Source: Marinobacter sp. DY40_1A1 | GTDB taxonomy: Bacteria; Pseudomonadota; Gammaproteobacteria; Pseudomonadales; Oleiphilaceae | Direction: 5' to 3' | Length of the DNA: 64,000 nucleotides | Assembly (NCBI RefSeq): GCF_016597815.1 | Contig: NZ_VCHA01000001.1 | Coordinates: 992,001 to 1,056,000 of the forward strand | Shown: in pieces, positions 30,860 to 38,978 of the stretch | Layout: each line of letters opens with the position of its first letter | Numbering within the stretch: the stretch's first letter is position 1 | Translations under genes and position numbers: made by a program | The notes under the pieces: generated by a model | What the model was told of the DNA's origin: nothing | The model's input: only the letters and a program-made list of their open reading frames with translations | Database searches by the model: none

Positions 30860-31552
30860 GTGGTGGATTCGGAACTGTCAGTCTGGAGTCTGATTGCAAA
30901 TGCCGGTGTGTTGGTTCAGCTGGTTATGTTGTTACTTGCCGCTGCATCGGTAATGTCCTGGGCGCTTATTTTTCAGCGCTTGCAGGTATTTCGTAAAGCC
31001 CGGCAGGCACAGTTGGCGTTTGAAGAGCGCTTTTGGTCTGGCATGGATCTGGGGCAACTCTATCGTGAAGTAAACGCCGAACCCACTCCTTTCTCGGGCA
31101 TGGAGGCCTTGTTCCGTGCCGGGTTCAAAGAGTTCTCCCGACTGCGCCAGCAGAGCCGTGATGCCGATGCAGTGATGGAAGGTGCGCAGCGCGCCATGCG
31201 AGTGGCTTTCTCCCGTGAGCAGGAACGGCTGGAGACCCACTTGCCGTTTTTGGCAACGGTTGGCTCTACGAGCCCTTATGTTGGTCTGTTTGGTACCGTG
31301 TGGGGCATTATGAACTCGTTCCGCGGGTTGGCCCAGGTTCAACAGGCCACGCTTGCAACGGTTGCTCCGGGCATATCGGAAGCTTTGATTGCAACGGCCA
31401 TGGGTTTGTTCGCAGCAATTCCCGCCGTTATCGCGTACAACCGGTTTTCCGCCAAGTCAGACGCCCTGCTCAAAAACTACGAAACCTTTGCGGAAGAGTT
31501 TTCCAGCATTCTGCATCGCCGTGTACACAGCGCCGAGAAGGGCGCAGCCTGA
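30860..31552 (+). CDS. tolQ: Tol-Pal system inner-membrane protein TolQ
   Basis: A 230-residue MotA/ExbB-like protein that with TolR forms the proton-driven motor energising TolA. Three membrane helices are visible: about 14-35, 135-160 (ATVGSTSPYVGLFGTVWGIM region) and 170-190 (GISEALIATAMGLFAAIPAV). Two GTG codons stand in tandem (30860 and 30863); the second is better spaced from AGGAG, so the start could be one codon later. Second gene of the ybgC-tolQRAB-pal-cpoB operon. Confidence 0.95.
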   Translation: MVDSELSVWSLIANAGVLVQLVMLLLAAASVMSWALIFQRLQVFRKARQAQLAFEERFWSGMDLGQLYREVNAEPTPFSGMEALFRAGFKEFSRLRQQSRDADAVMEGAQRAMRVAFSREQERLETHLPFLATVGSTSPYVGLFGTVWGIMNSFRGLAQVQQATLATVAPGISEALIATAMGLFAAIPAVIAYNRFSAKSDALLKNYETFAEEFSSILHRRVHSAEKGAA

Positions 31553-31586
31553 TGACATTTTCGGCTAACAGACGGAGCACAGCGCT

Positions 31587-32033
31587 ATGAAAGGCATGGG
31601 GATGATGCCCGAAAACCGAAAGAAGCCGATGTCGGAAATCAACGTTGTTCCGTACATTGACGTGATGCTGGTGTTGTTGATTATTTTCATGGTTACGGCA
31701 CCCATGCTTACCCAGGGCGTGAAGGTTGATCTTCCGGAGACCTCTTCCGCGCCAATTACCGCCGACAAAAATGTGGAATCCATCATAGTGTCGGTGGACT
31801 CAAATGGTGCCTATTACGTGGAAGTTGGAGATAAGGGGAGTGATCCAATGCCCCTGGCTGAAGTTCGAGCGCAGGTGGCAAAAATCCTTTCCCAAAGAAC
31901 CTCCAGCGAAATTCTTGTGCGAGGTGATGAAAACGTTGATTACGGCACCGTTGTCCGCTTGATGGCGGCTTTACAGGGCGCAGGTGCGACCAGTATAGGG
32001 CTGATTACTGATTCAGCCCCGGACGAAACGTGA
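31587..32033 (+). CDS. tolR: Tol-Pal system protein TolR
   Basis: A 148-residue ExbD/TolR protein with one membrane helix (about 22-42, PYIDVMLVLLIIFMVTAPML) carrying the conserved aspartate of the proton path, then a periplasmic domain. Starts MKGMGMMPENRKKPMSEINVVPYIDV; a downstream ATG (31596) is possible but would change only three residues. Works with TolQ and TolA. Confidence 0.95.
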   Translation: MKGMGMMPENRKKPMSEINVVPYIDVMLVLLIIFMVTAPMLTQGVKVDLPETSSAPITADKNVESIIVSVDSNGAYYVEVGDKGSDPMPLAEVRAQVAKILSQRTSSEILVRGDENVDYGTVVRLMAALQGAGATSIGLITDSAPDET

Positions 32034-32049
32034 CATCAGCGCAGGCGGA

Positions 32050-33087
32050 ATGGTTGTGACAGGTCAGGAACGGGAATACACCAGTACGGGAGTGCCGGCC
32101 TGGAAATCGCCAGTCGCGCTCTCAGTGGCTTTGCATCTGCTCATTGCGGGCGTGGCCCTTGCGGGTTGGTCGTGGTCGAATCCTATCCAGGAACCGCCCC
32201 CCAACAGTATTTCAGCGCGCCTGATCACCCAGCAGAAGCCTGAGCCAAGCCCGGTTGTGGAGCCTGTTGACCAGCCAGACAAAGAGCAGGAACGTAAAGA
32301 GCTGGAAAAACAGAAACAGGCGGAGCTGCAGAAGCGCCAGAAAGAGGAAGAAGTACGCAAGGCTGCGGAGCAGAAAAAGCTTGAAGAAGTGAAGCGTAAA
32401 GAACAGGAGCGCAAGCAGGAGCAAGCCAAGGCTGAAGAGTTGAAAGCTAAAAAGGCTCAGGAGGCCGCTCGCCTAAAAGCCGAGGCAGAAGCAAAAGAAC
32501 GAGAACGCCGCAAAGCAGAAGCAGACGCTGAGAAAAAGCGCCAGCAAGAAGCCAAACGCAAGGCAGAAGAGGAAAAGCAGCGCAAGGAAGAGCAGCGAAA
32601 GCGCGAAGAAGCAGAACGTAAAAAGCAGGAAGAGCTGGCTCGCAAAGAAGCTGAGCGCAAACGGTTGGATGCAGAACGCAGGCTACAGGAGCAGCAACTG
32701 GAGGCTCAGGCAGAGCAAGCCAGAAAGGCCCGTGCAGATGAGGCGCGACGTCAGGAACAGGCGGCAGCGGCCAAGGCCCGGGAAGCGCAGATGCTGTCTG
32801 ATAGCCAGAAATATCAGGCGCTGATTCGTGAGAGGCTAAGCCAGGCGTGGTATCCACCTTCGTCCGCGACAGAAGAGATGACCGCTCGTTTGCAGATTAC
32901 CTTGCTGCCAACCGGTGAGCTCGCCAGCGTGAAATTAGTGGCCAGTAGTGGGAACACAGCCTTCGATAACTCCGCCCTGGGAGCAGTAAGGTCCCTGAAC
33001 CGGTACCCAGTGCCATCTGAGCGGGACACGTTTGAAACCTATTTCCGCCAGTTTACGATCGAATTCAATCCTAAACGATTGAGATAA
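32050..33087 (+). CDS. tolA: Tol-Pal system protein TolA
   Basis: A 345-residue trans-periplasmic protein. One N-terminal membrane helix (about 22-42, ALSVALHLLIAGVALAGWSW) anchors it to TolQR. A very long charged Lys/Glu/Ala/Arg-rich helix (about 75-255, many KAEE and RKAEEE-like blocks) spans the periplasm, and domain III at the C-terminus (YQALIRERLSQAWYPP through to FTIEFNPKRLR) contacts TolB and Pal. The low-complexity helix produces several false open frames on the opposite strand. Confidence 0.93.
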   Translation: MVVTGQEREYTSTGVPAWKSPVALSVALHLLIAGVALAGWSWSNPIQEPPPNSISARLITQQKPEPSPVVEPVDQPDKEQERKELEKQKQAELQKRQKEEEVRKAAEQKKLEEVKRKEQERKQEQAKAEELKAKKAQEAARLKAEAEAKERERRKAEADAEKKRQQEAKRKAEEEKQRKEEQRKREEAERKKQEELARKEAERKRLDAERRLQEQQLEAQAEQARKARADEARRQEQAAAAKAREAQMLSDSQKYQALIRERLSQAWYPPSSATEEMTARLQITLLPTGELASVKLVASSGNTAFDNSALGAVRSLNRYPVPSERDTFETYFRQFTIEFNPKRLR

Positions 33088-33103
33088 GGATACGGGTAAC
33101 ACC

Positions 33104-34417
33104 ATGAAGCAAAAATCATCATTCAGGCTGCCGACCATTATTATCGCAGCAATTGCAGTGATGCTGGCAGCCGCTGGCAGTGCTCAGGCAGAGTTGTTGA
33201 TTCGTATTACCGAGGGTGCAGATTCTGCAATTCCGGTATCTGTGGTTCCGTTTGCTGAAAATGGCAGCATGCCTGTAGGGGATAAATTAAGCAGTATTGT
33301 GCAGGCAGATCTGGCAATGAGCGGTGAGTTTCGCCCCTTGCCCCCGGAGAAGATGCTTAGCCTTCCATCCAAACGATCCGATGTGTATTTCCGGGATTGG
33401 CGCCTGCTCGGGCAGCGCTATGTGCTGGTAGGTGAGCTTACACGCAACGGCGACAGGGTAGAGGCGCGCTATGAGCTATTTGATGTGAATCGAGAGGAAC
33501 GAATACTGGGTGAGACCGCTGGTGCCCCGGCCTCTAATATCCGTTCATTGGCTCACCACGTTAGCGACAAGGTGTATGAAGCGATTACGGGCGTTCCCGG
33601 AGCATTTTCCACCAAACTGGCTTACGTAACGCTTGAGCGGGAAAACGGCAAATCACGCTACCGGTTACAGGTGAGCGATATAGATGGCAAGCGCGCGCGA
33701 ATTCGCCTTGAGAGCAAGGAGCCGATTCTGTCGCCGGCCTGGTCTCCGGATGGTAAAAAGTTGGCATACGTTTCTTTTGAAACCGGCAAGCCTGCCATAT
33801 TTGTTCATGAGCTCAGTTCGGGGCAGCGCATCAAGGTAGCTGACTTCCCAGGACTGAACTCGGCGCCTGCGTGGTCACCAGATGGTCAGTCGCTGCTGAT
33901 GACTTTGTCCAAAGACGGTAACGCCGAGATCTATGAGATGAATCTTCAGTCCCGCAAGGTGACGAAACTCAGTAACCACTGGGCAATTGATACTGAAGCC
34001 GCATGGGATAGTGCAGGTAAGGGTATTTTCTTTACGTCGGACCGTTCAGGTGGGCCGCAGATCTACTACATGGCAAAGCCTGGAGCGGAGCCGCGGCGGA
34101 TCACCTTTGGCAGCCGATACAACGCTCGCCCGCGCCCTGATAGCACAGGCAAATATGTGTATTACGTACACCAGCGCGATCGGGCATTCACGATCGCTCG
34201 CACTAATCTTGAGAACGATGAGGAAACAGTCCTCACTCGCACAGAATCCGATGAGTCTCCCAGCGTGTCGCCAAACGGCCGCATGTTGATATACGCCACC
34301 AAGCAAAGTGGTGAAAGCGTACTGACGGTAATTTCAGCAGATGGCGGTGCCGCATACAGCCTTCCCGCTTCGGAAGGGGATGTTCGCGACCCGGCGTGGG
34401 GGCCTATTGTTCGGTAG
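33104..34417 (+). CDS. tolB: Tol-Pal system periplasmic protein TolB
   Basis: A 437-residue periplasmic protein with a signal peptide cut after ...AAAGSAQA (about residue 29). The N-terminal domain (about 30-165) precedes a six-bladed beta-propeller with repeated SPAWSPDGKKLAYVS-like blocks (SAPAWSPDGQSLLM, TEAAWDSAGKGIFF, ARPRPDSTGKYVYY, SPSVSPNGRMLIY). It bridges TolA and Pal during outer-membrane constriction at division. Confidence 0.97.
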   Translation: MKQKSSFRLPTIIIAAIAVMLAAAGSAQAELLIRITEGADSAIPVSVVPFAENGSMPVGDKLSSIVQADLAMSGEFRPLPPEKMLSLPSKRSDVYFRDWRLLGQRYVLVGELTRNGDRVEARYELFDVNREERILGETAGAPASNIRSLAHHVSDKVYEAITGVPGAFSTKLAYVTLERENGKSRYRLQVSDIDGKRARIRLESKEPILSPAWSPDGKKLAYVSFETGKPAIFVHELSSGQRIKVADFPGLNSAPAWSPDGQSLLMTLSKDGNAEIYEMNLQSRKVTKLSNHWAIDTEAAWDSAGKGIFFTSDRSGGPQIYYMAKPGAEPRRITFGSRYNARPRPDSTGKYVYYVHQRDRAFTIARTNLENDEETVLTRTESDESPSVSPNGRMLIYATKQSGESVLTVISADGGAAYSLPASEGDVRDPAWGPIVR

Positions 34418-34484
34418 TGGGTGGGTGCAACGGCATCCATCTGAAAAGTCGAAGTTCAAATCAACCAACGGAAAGGAATGAATC

Positions 34485-35054
34485 ATGAAGCTGTCAGCTC
34501 AAGCCAAAGTAATTGCACTGCTGTTTTCCGCAGGCCTCTTCGCCGGTTGTAGTACCACTGGCGAAAACATGGACGAAGGAGGTTACGGCTCCGATGTTCA
34601 GCCCATCGATCAGGATGGCGGCTCTACCGTTTATGGCGGTGGTGATCAGGGCGGGATTTCTTCATCAGCAATGAGCGAAGATGAGCGCATGGAGATTGAG
34701 AGGCAGGCAGAGCAGGCAGCCCTGCGCGACATTACGACCTTCTATTTCGATTTCGACACATCTGAAATCAAGCCGGAAGCCCGTGACGTACTCATGGCTC
34801 ACGCCCGTTACCTGTCCAGCAATCCTGGCCAGAAGGTTCGTCTGGAAGGCCACGGTGATGAGCGCGGCTCGAAAGAATATAACCTGGCACTGGGTGAGCG
34901 TCGTGCGAATGCCGTTCAGCGTTTCCTGATTGTGAATGGCGCTTCACGGGGCCAGATGGAAACCGTAAGCTATGGTGAAGAGAAACCGGCGGTTATGGGC
35001 TCTACAGAAAGCGCATGGGCACAAAATCGCCGTGTGGAGCTCGTATTCGAGTAA
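34485..35054 (+). CDS. pal: Peptidoglycan-associated lipoprotein Pal
   Basis: A 189-residue outer-membrane lipoprotein with lipobox LFAGC (Cys22). A glycine/acid-rich linker (about 25-65) is followed by an OmpA-like peptidoglycan-binding domain (FYFDFDTSEIKPEARDVL; RLEGHGDERGSKEYN; LGERRANAVQRFLI). The linker is longer than in E. coli. Partner of TolB in the same operon. Confidence 0.96.
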   Translation: MKLSAQAKVIALLFSAGLFAGCSTTGENMDEGGYGSDVQPIDQDGGSTVYGGGDQGGISSSAMSEDERMEIERQAEQAALRDITTFYFDFDTSEIKPEARDVLMAHARYLSSNPGQKVRLEGHGDERGSKEYNLALGERRANAVQRFLIVNGASRGQMETVSYGEEKPAVMGSTESAWAQNRRVELVFE

Positions 35055-35081
35055 ACGCACATACAACATCAGGTTAAACCC

Positions 35082-35852
35082 ATGAGAAAACAGCTCATGG
35101 CGGCAGTGATTTTCCCGCTTGCCTTAGGGCAGGCGGGGATAACGCTGGCGCAATCATCTACGCCCGCATTCCAGAACAATGCCTCAGAAGCCCAGCGCAA
35201 GGCCAATACCAGCCAGGCCACGTCTGAATTGTTTTACATGATTCAGCAGCTCCAGGGTGAAGTACGGCGTCTGCAGGGGGAATCGGAAGAGCAGAGGCAT
35301 CTGATAAAACGTTTGCAGGATCAGGGCAGGGATCGTTACATTGATCTCGACCAGCGCATACTCGATCTTTCAGAGAAAGTATCTGCCCAACCGCAAGCCA
35401 CAGAAACAGCCAGCGGGGCTGCCGGAAAGAGCAAGCCTGCAGCTATACGAGAGTATCGTCAGCCGCAAGCTGAAGAGCGGAAGGCGTACAACGACATTCA
35501 GGACCTTATTCATAGTCAGAAAAAATACGACGAAGCCATTAGCCGCATCTATGAGTTTATAGACAAGTATCCCGAAGGGGATCTTACGGTCAATGCATAC
35601 TATTGGCTGGGTGAGGTGTATCTGGTCAAGCCTCAGCTTGAGCAAGCCAGGCAGGCGTTCTCCATTGTAGCAACCCGTTATGCGGACCACCGCAAGGCGC
35701 CGGATGCCGTGTACAAACTGGGTGTAACCCTTGATCGGCTTGACAAGAAAGCCGAAGCACGCAGACAAATGGAGCAAGTTGTAAACGACTACCCTGAGAG
35801 TGATGCAGCAGGACTTGCCAGAAAATTTTTGGGGTCAGGTCAGGCTCAATAA
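35082..35852 (+). CDS. cpoB: Cell division coordinator CpoB (YbgF)
   Basis: A 256-residue periplasmic protein that links Tol-Pal with peptidoglycan synthesis by PBP1B in E. coli. Signal peptide ends ...GITLAQ (about residue 24). A trimerising coiled coil (about 45-95, SELFYMIQQLQGEVRRLQGE) and three C-terminal TPR repeats (about 130-250, YNDIQDLIHSQKKYDEAISRIYEFI; AYYWLGEVYL; AVYKLGVTLDRL) are visible. Last protein gene of the tol-pal operon; tRNA-Lys follows 83 bases on. Confidence 0.93.
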   Translation: MRKQLMAAVIFPLALGQAGITLAQSSTPAFQNNASEAQRKANTSQATSELFYMIQQLQGEVRRLQGESEEQRHLIKRLQDQGRDRYIDLDQRILDLSEKVSAQPQATETASGAAGKSKPAAIREYRQPQAEERKAYNDIQDLIHSQKKYDEAISRIYEFIDKYPEGDLTVNAYYWLGEVYLVKPQLEQARQAFSIVATRYADHRKAPDAVYKLGVTLDRLDKKAEARRQMEQVVNDYPESDAAGLARKFLGSGQAQ

Positions 35853-35935
35853 GCTGATAATCGGAAAAAAATCAGAAAACATGACGAGAGGGGGTTGATC
35901 GTCAGGGAAAAATCATTACTATATGCGCCTCGCTT

Positions 35936-36011
35936 GGGTCGTTAGCTCAGTTGGTAGAGCAGTTGGCTTTTAACCAATTGGTCGATGGTTCGAATCCATC
36001 ACGACCCACCA
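35936..36011 (+). tRNA. tRNA-Lys (anticodon TTT), first copy
   Basis: A 76-base cloverleaf with encoded CCA. The acceptor GGGTCGT pairs with ACGACCC, the D arm has GCTCAGTTGGTAGAGC, the anticodon loop CTTTTAA gives anticodon TTT, and the T arm has GGTTCGAATCC. It is identical to the second copy 75 bases downstream. Confidence 0.97.
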
Positions 36012-36086
36012 TATTCGATATTTCGGAGCAGTTGCTGAGCCGCTCCGGGATCGATCAGGGTCACCAGGCACTGATCAACCGTTTTA

Positions 36087-36162
36087 GGGTCGTTAGCTCA
36101 GTTGGTAGAGCAGTTGGCTTTTAACCAATTGGTCGATGGTTCGAATCCATCACGACCCACCA
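36087..36162 (+). tRNA. tRNA-Lys (anticodon TTT), second copy
   Basis: Same 76-base sequence as the first copy, including the encoded CCA. The 75-base spacer contains a hairpin (GGAGCAGTTGC...CCGCTCC region). The two are probably co-transcribed and end at the terminator at 36245. Confidence 0.97.
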
Positions 36163-36244
36163 TTATCAGTAGTACCAAGAATCAAGGTTCGTTAGTTTAC
36201 AAAGCTTGATTCGGTAGATTGAAAAGCATTGCGAGTTAAAGCTT

Positions 36245-36275
36245 AAGGGCTGCAGAGATGCAGTCCTTTTTTTTT
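36245..36275 (+). terminator. Intrinsic terminator after the tRNA-Lys pair
   Basis: Stem AAGGGCTGCA / TGCAGTCCTT with GAGA loop (one G-T pair), followed by a run of nine or more T. This separates the tRNA unit from the eut operon. Confidence 0.85.
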
Positions 36276-36508
36276 GCCAATATATCCCTGCATTCCTGCT
36301 TTTCGTGCACCTCAGCTGCGCTGCCCACCCAAGCCTTCGAAAGCCCTTTCCCCACCTTTATCATGTATTGACCAGCGTCAATTCCTTATCACATTGCATG
36401 AGGGAGGACTGGATTTTAAACGATAACAGACTAACGTGAATACGACGCCAGAGATTTATGCTGGTCGATTAGGCCGTTCAAGCGCCTAACGAAGCGGAGC
36501 ATTTTATA
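36276..36508. other. Upstream region of the eut operon
   Basis: About 230 bases between the tRNA terminator and eutS (346 bases from the last tRNA). It contains the palindrome at 36367-36382. I see no convincing sigma-70 or sigma-54 promoter, no cobalamin riboswitch core and no integrase or att-like repeat of the tRNA 3' end. A 13-codon frame at 36398-36439 lacks a ribosome site. Confidence 0.5.
36368..36381. promoter_or_regulatory. FNR/ANR-like palindrome upstream of eutS
   Basis: The sequence TTGACCAGCGTCAA is a perfect TTGAC-N4-GTCAA palindrome (ATTGAC-N4-GTCAAT when extended to 36367-36382). It keeps the TTGA----TCAA core of the FNR/ANR/DNR consensus but has C/G where the usual box has T/A at the inner position. 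It lies about 130 bases before eutS. Chance occurrence is possible. Confidence 0.35.
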
Positions 36509-36871
36509 GTGTCTGCGAGTAATTCCGGTGGTGCATCCGATATAGAACGGATTATTCAGGAGTATGTTCCTGGTAAGCAGGTAACTCTTGCGCATTTGCT
36601 TGCGAACCCGACTGAGGAGCTGTGTCACAAAGTTGGGGTTGAGCATGCAGAGGCAATTGGCATTCTTACTCTTACGCCTGGCGAAACGGCCATTATTGCC
36701 GGAGATGTGGCAACCAAGTTCGCATCGGTGAAAATCGGATTTCTGGATCGATTTTCGGGCGCCCTCGTCCTTACCGGTAGCATCGGTTCGGTAGAAGAAG
36801 CATTGGGCTCCATTCTGTCTACGTTGGAATTGTCACTGGGATACAGAGTATGTCAGGCAACTCGGACTTGA
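36509..36871 (+). CDS. eutS: Ethanolamine microcompartment shell protein EutS
   Basis: A 120-residue BMC-H shell protein of the circularly permuted EutS/PduU type. [24 protein letters not shown] and [40 protein letters not shown] match enteric EutS almost throughout; about 9 extra residues precede it. Start is GTG with GCGGAG upstream. It forms bent hexamers in enterics, thought to shape shell edges. First gene of the 18-gene operon; eutP begins inside its last codons. Confidence 0.95.
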   Translation: MSASNSGGASDIERIIQEYVPGKQVTLAHLLANPTEELCHKVGVEHAEAIGILTLTPGETAIIAGDVATKFASVKIGFLDRFSGALVLTGSIGSVEEALGSILSTLELSLGYRVCQATRT

Positions 36872-37419
36872 AGGGCAGGGATGTGAGCAAACAACCACTT
36901 CATCCTGACTTGGCAGATTTTGTTCTGGTGGGCGATGTCGGCAGCGGCAAAACGGCGCTCACTCTGGCGCTACTGGAGTCCGGTGAGCAAGTGCTGAAAA
37001 CTCAGGCTGTTGTCTTTCATCCTAGCCAGGTTGTGGATACGCCCGGGGAGTTCATCAGCCGTCCCGCCTATTACGGCGCCTTGCTCTCGACCATCGCGGA
37101 GATCAGCACGATTGTGTACCTCCAGCCCGCGAATAGCAGGGCTTTCTCTTTACCTCCTGGCCTGTTGCAGGTTTACCCTGGCAAGCGGGTGATTGGTGTC
37201 GTCAGCAAGATCGATTTACCGGATGCCGATACTGATAAAGCCTGCCGAATATTGGCAGATCACAATATTTCTCCACCATATTTTTTGACTTCTACAGCAA
37301 CAGGTGAAGGTGTTGCTGCTTTGAGGTCCTTTCTGATCAGTTTGCAAATGCCAGACGCCAGTATGGGAGCCAGCGAAAAACCTGCTGAAAGTGCGGGCGT
37401 TGGTGAAAACGAATGTTGA
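36850..37419 (+). CDS. eutP: EutP/PduV-family P-loop protein
   Basis: A 189-residue Ras-like P-loop protein. Walker A GDVGSGKT (28-35), the DTPGEF motif (63-68) and SKIDLPDAD (119-127) are seen. The N-terminal 20 residues and a 25-residue C-terminal tail are extra compared with the core. Enteric EutP has been reported to have acetate kinase activity, and PduV has been linked to microcompartment movement; which applies here is unknown. Overlaps the end of eutS by 22 bases. Confidence 0.92.
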   Translation: MSGNSDLKGRDVSKQPLHPDLADFVLVGDVGSGKTALTLALLESGEQVLKTQAVVFHPSQVVDTPGEFISRPAYYGALLSTIAEISTIVYLQPANSRAFSLPPGLLQVYPGKRVIGVVSKIDLPDADTDKACRILADHNISPPYFLTSTATGEGVAALRSFLISLQMPDASMGASEKPAESAGVGENEC

Positions 37420-37443
37420 TTTGAATCTGATAGGGGCCGGATT

Positions 37444-38139
37444 ATGAAATCTCTGCTAACGGCTGAGACGATCAAGGAGCTTCACCGGAACGGGCAGACT
37501 GCTGTGGAGGTTGCGCCTCAGCGCACCATCATCACGCCAGAAGCCCGCGATGTCGCCAAAAAGCTGGGTTTGAAAATTGTTGACGTTCCGATCAACAGCG
37601 TACCTGAAAAGGACAGCATGTCCTTGGCAGGCAGCCGCCCTGATAGCTTGCAAGCTATTAAAAAGGCCGTCAGGGAAAAGCTTCCGGCCGCGCATCAGAA
37701 TTCCAGTCTGCTTGACCAGTTGATTGAAAAAGCCCTGAAGGAGTTACAGCACCAGGACACGGAAGGCCCCTCGTGCGAACGGGAGAAAGCGCCCAATGGT
37801 GTTGTTCTTGTGCGCGGCGCCTCTGTTAAACCCGGAAAGTTTGATGGCGCGGGTGGCAAGCCTATAGGGCTGACTGATGTGATTGGTTCTGCCGACAACA
37901 GCTCTATAGCGGCCGGCTACATGCAGTGGGACAACTGCAGTTTTCCATGGACACTGAATTACGACGAAATTGACGTGGTTCTGGAAGGTGAACTGCACAT
38001 CACCTGCGGCAATAAGACGCATATCGGAAAGCCGGGGGATGTGTTTTTTATACCCAAGGGCGCGGCTATCGAATTTGGATCGCCAGGGAAAGTACGCTTT
38101 GTATATGTGACTTACCCAGCGGACTGGTCAGCGCAATAA
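37444..38139 (+). CDS. eutQ: Ethanolamine utilisation protein EutQ (cupin)
   Basis: A 231-residue protein with an EutQ-specific N-terminal part (TAETIKELHRNGQTAVEVAPQRTIITPEARDVAKKLGLKI) and a C-terminal cupin barrel (about 120-228, WTLNYDEIDVVLEGELHITCGNKTHIGKPGDVFFIPKG). In Salmonella, EutQ has been reported as an acetate kinase during anoxic growth with tetrathionate. Length agrees with enteric EutQ. It would turn the acetyl phosphate made by EutD into acetate and ATP. Confidence 0.95.
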   Translation: MKSLLTAETIKELHRNGQTAVEVAPQRTIITPEARDVAKKLGLKIVDVPINSVPEKDSMSLAGSRPDSLQAIKKAVREKLPAAHQNSSLLDQLIEKALKELQHQDTEGPSCEREKAPNGVVLVRGASVKPGKFDGAGGKPIGLTDVIGSADNSSIAAGYMQWDNCSFPWTLNYDEIDVVLEGELHITCGNKTHIGKPGDVFFIPKGAAIEFGSPGKVRFVYVTYPADWSAQ

Positions 38140-38153
38140 AAGGGGTTGTATTG

Positions 38154-38978
38154 ATGCCATCCTGGATTACAGAAACCAGTTTGCGAGCCGAGCATGGTCT
38201 GGCCCATGGCAGTGAGGTGCACCTGCCTGCAGGGGCCAGGCTCACTCCTTCTGCAAGTCAGTTGCTCGCTGAGCGCAAAATTCGCATCAAATATATCGGT
38301 GATGACGGCCGGGTTTTCCTTCCTGATGAATCTGAAACCGGCGCTAAGCAGAAATCTTCCGTTCACCCCCTCACAAGTGCGAACAAGCGCCCGGGCAATC
38401 TTTGCTCGGTTTGCCATAGCCAGGTTGAAAAGAAGACAGAACTGCTGACGCTGCTGGACGGCGAGAAACTGGTTCCCAAGACACACCCCAGAATTGCTCT
38501 GCGTGGCAAGCTCGATACGCTCATTTCCCAAACTGTTTGGGTGCAGACCCAGTTCGCCCTGAGCTTTGAAAAGTATCCGATGCTGCGCCATGGGCTCGCA
38601 GACCTACGTTCTTTCATGGGGAATCTTCTGCGCAGCGAAGTGACCGGTGAGGCTCAGGATGAAATCAGCATGGGTGACCTGTCTGATGAAATCATTCACC
38701 GCATTTCCCATAACCCCCTGAAATATCTCGGGCACGACCATATCGTTCCGGAGCTGAAGCACGGTGCAAATGTGTCATTGCTGAACGTCCTCAGGGCGAT
38801 GGCCCGAGAGGCGGAAGTAGAAGCCTGCAGAACCTTCCAGACAGACAGCTTTGATCTCACCCGGCCGGATATTGTTCAGGGGCTGAACCGGCTTAGCAGC
38901 GCTATTTACGTTTTGATGCTGATGACTCTGGTGGTGGAAACAACCGGATCTCTTCCCGACTTTGGAGGAATTTCATGA
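38154..38978 (+). CDS. eutT: Ethanolamine ATP:cob(I)alamin adenosyltransferase EutT
   Basis: A 274-residue enzyme making adenosylcobalamin for EutBC. The start ATG at 38154 (AGGGG 8 bases upstream) is preferred to the adjoining TTG at 38151. The metal motif known in Salmonella as HX11CCX2C appears as His71-X11-Leu83-Cys84-X2-Cys87, so the first of the two adjacent cysteines is leucine. The C-terminal helical part (RGKLDTLISQTVWVQTQFAL; FMGNLLRSEVTGE; MLMTLVVETTG) fits the family. Its stop overlaps eutD. Confidence 0.93.
   Translation: MPSWITETSLRAEHGLAHGSEVHLPAGARLTPSASQLLAERKIRIKYIGDDGRVFLPDESETGAKQKSSVHPLTSANKRPGNLCSVCHSQVEKKTELLTLLDGEKLVPKTHPRIALRGKLDTLISQTVWVQTQFALSFEKYPMLRHGLADLRSFMGNLLRSEVTGEAQDEISMGDLSDEIIHRISHNPLKYLGHDHIVPELKHGANVSLLNVLRAMAREAEVEACRTFQTDSFDLTRPDIVQGLNRLSSAIYVLMLMTLVVETTGSLPDFGGIS

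Noticed and set aside
32064..32857. Several minus-strand frames rich in Leu, Phe, Ser and Cys within tolA
   Set aside because: They arise from the Lys/Glu/Ala repeats of the TolA helix read in antisense.
36398..36439. A 13-codon frame upstream of eutS that might be a leader peptide
   Set aside because: No ribosome site, no run of regulatory codons and no terminator/antiterminator pair around it.
36276..36508. Sigma-54 promoter or cobalamin riboswitch before eutS
   Set aside because: The TTGCA at 36394-36398 lacks GG at the required spacing, and no B12-box-like core or multi-stem RNA could be recognised by eye.
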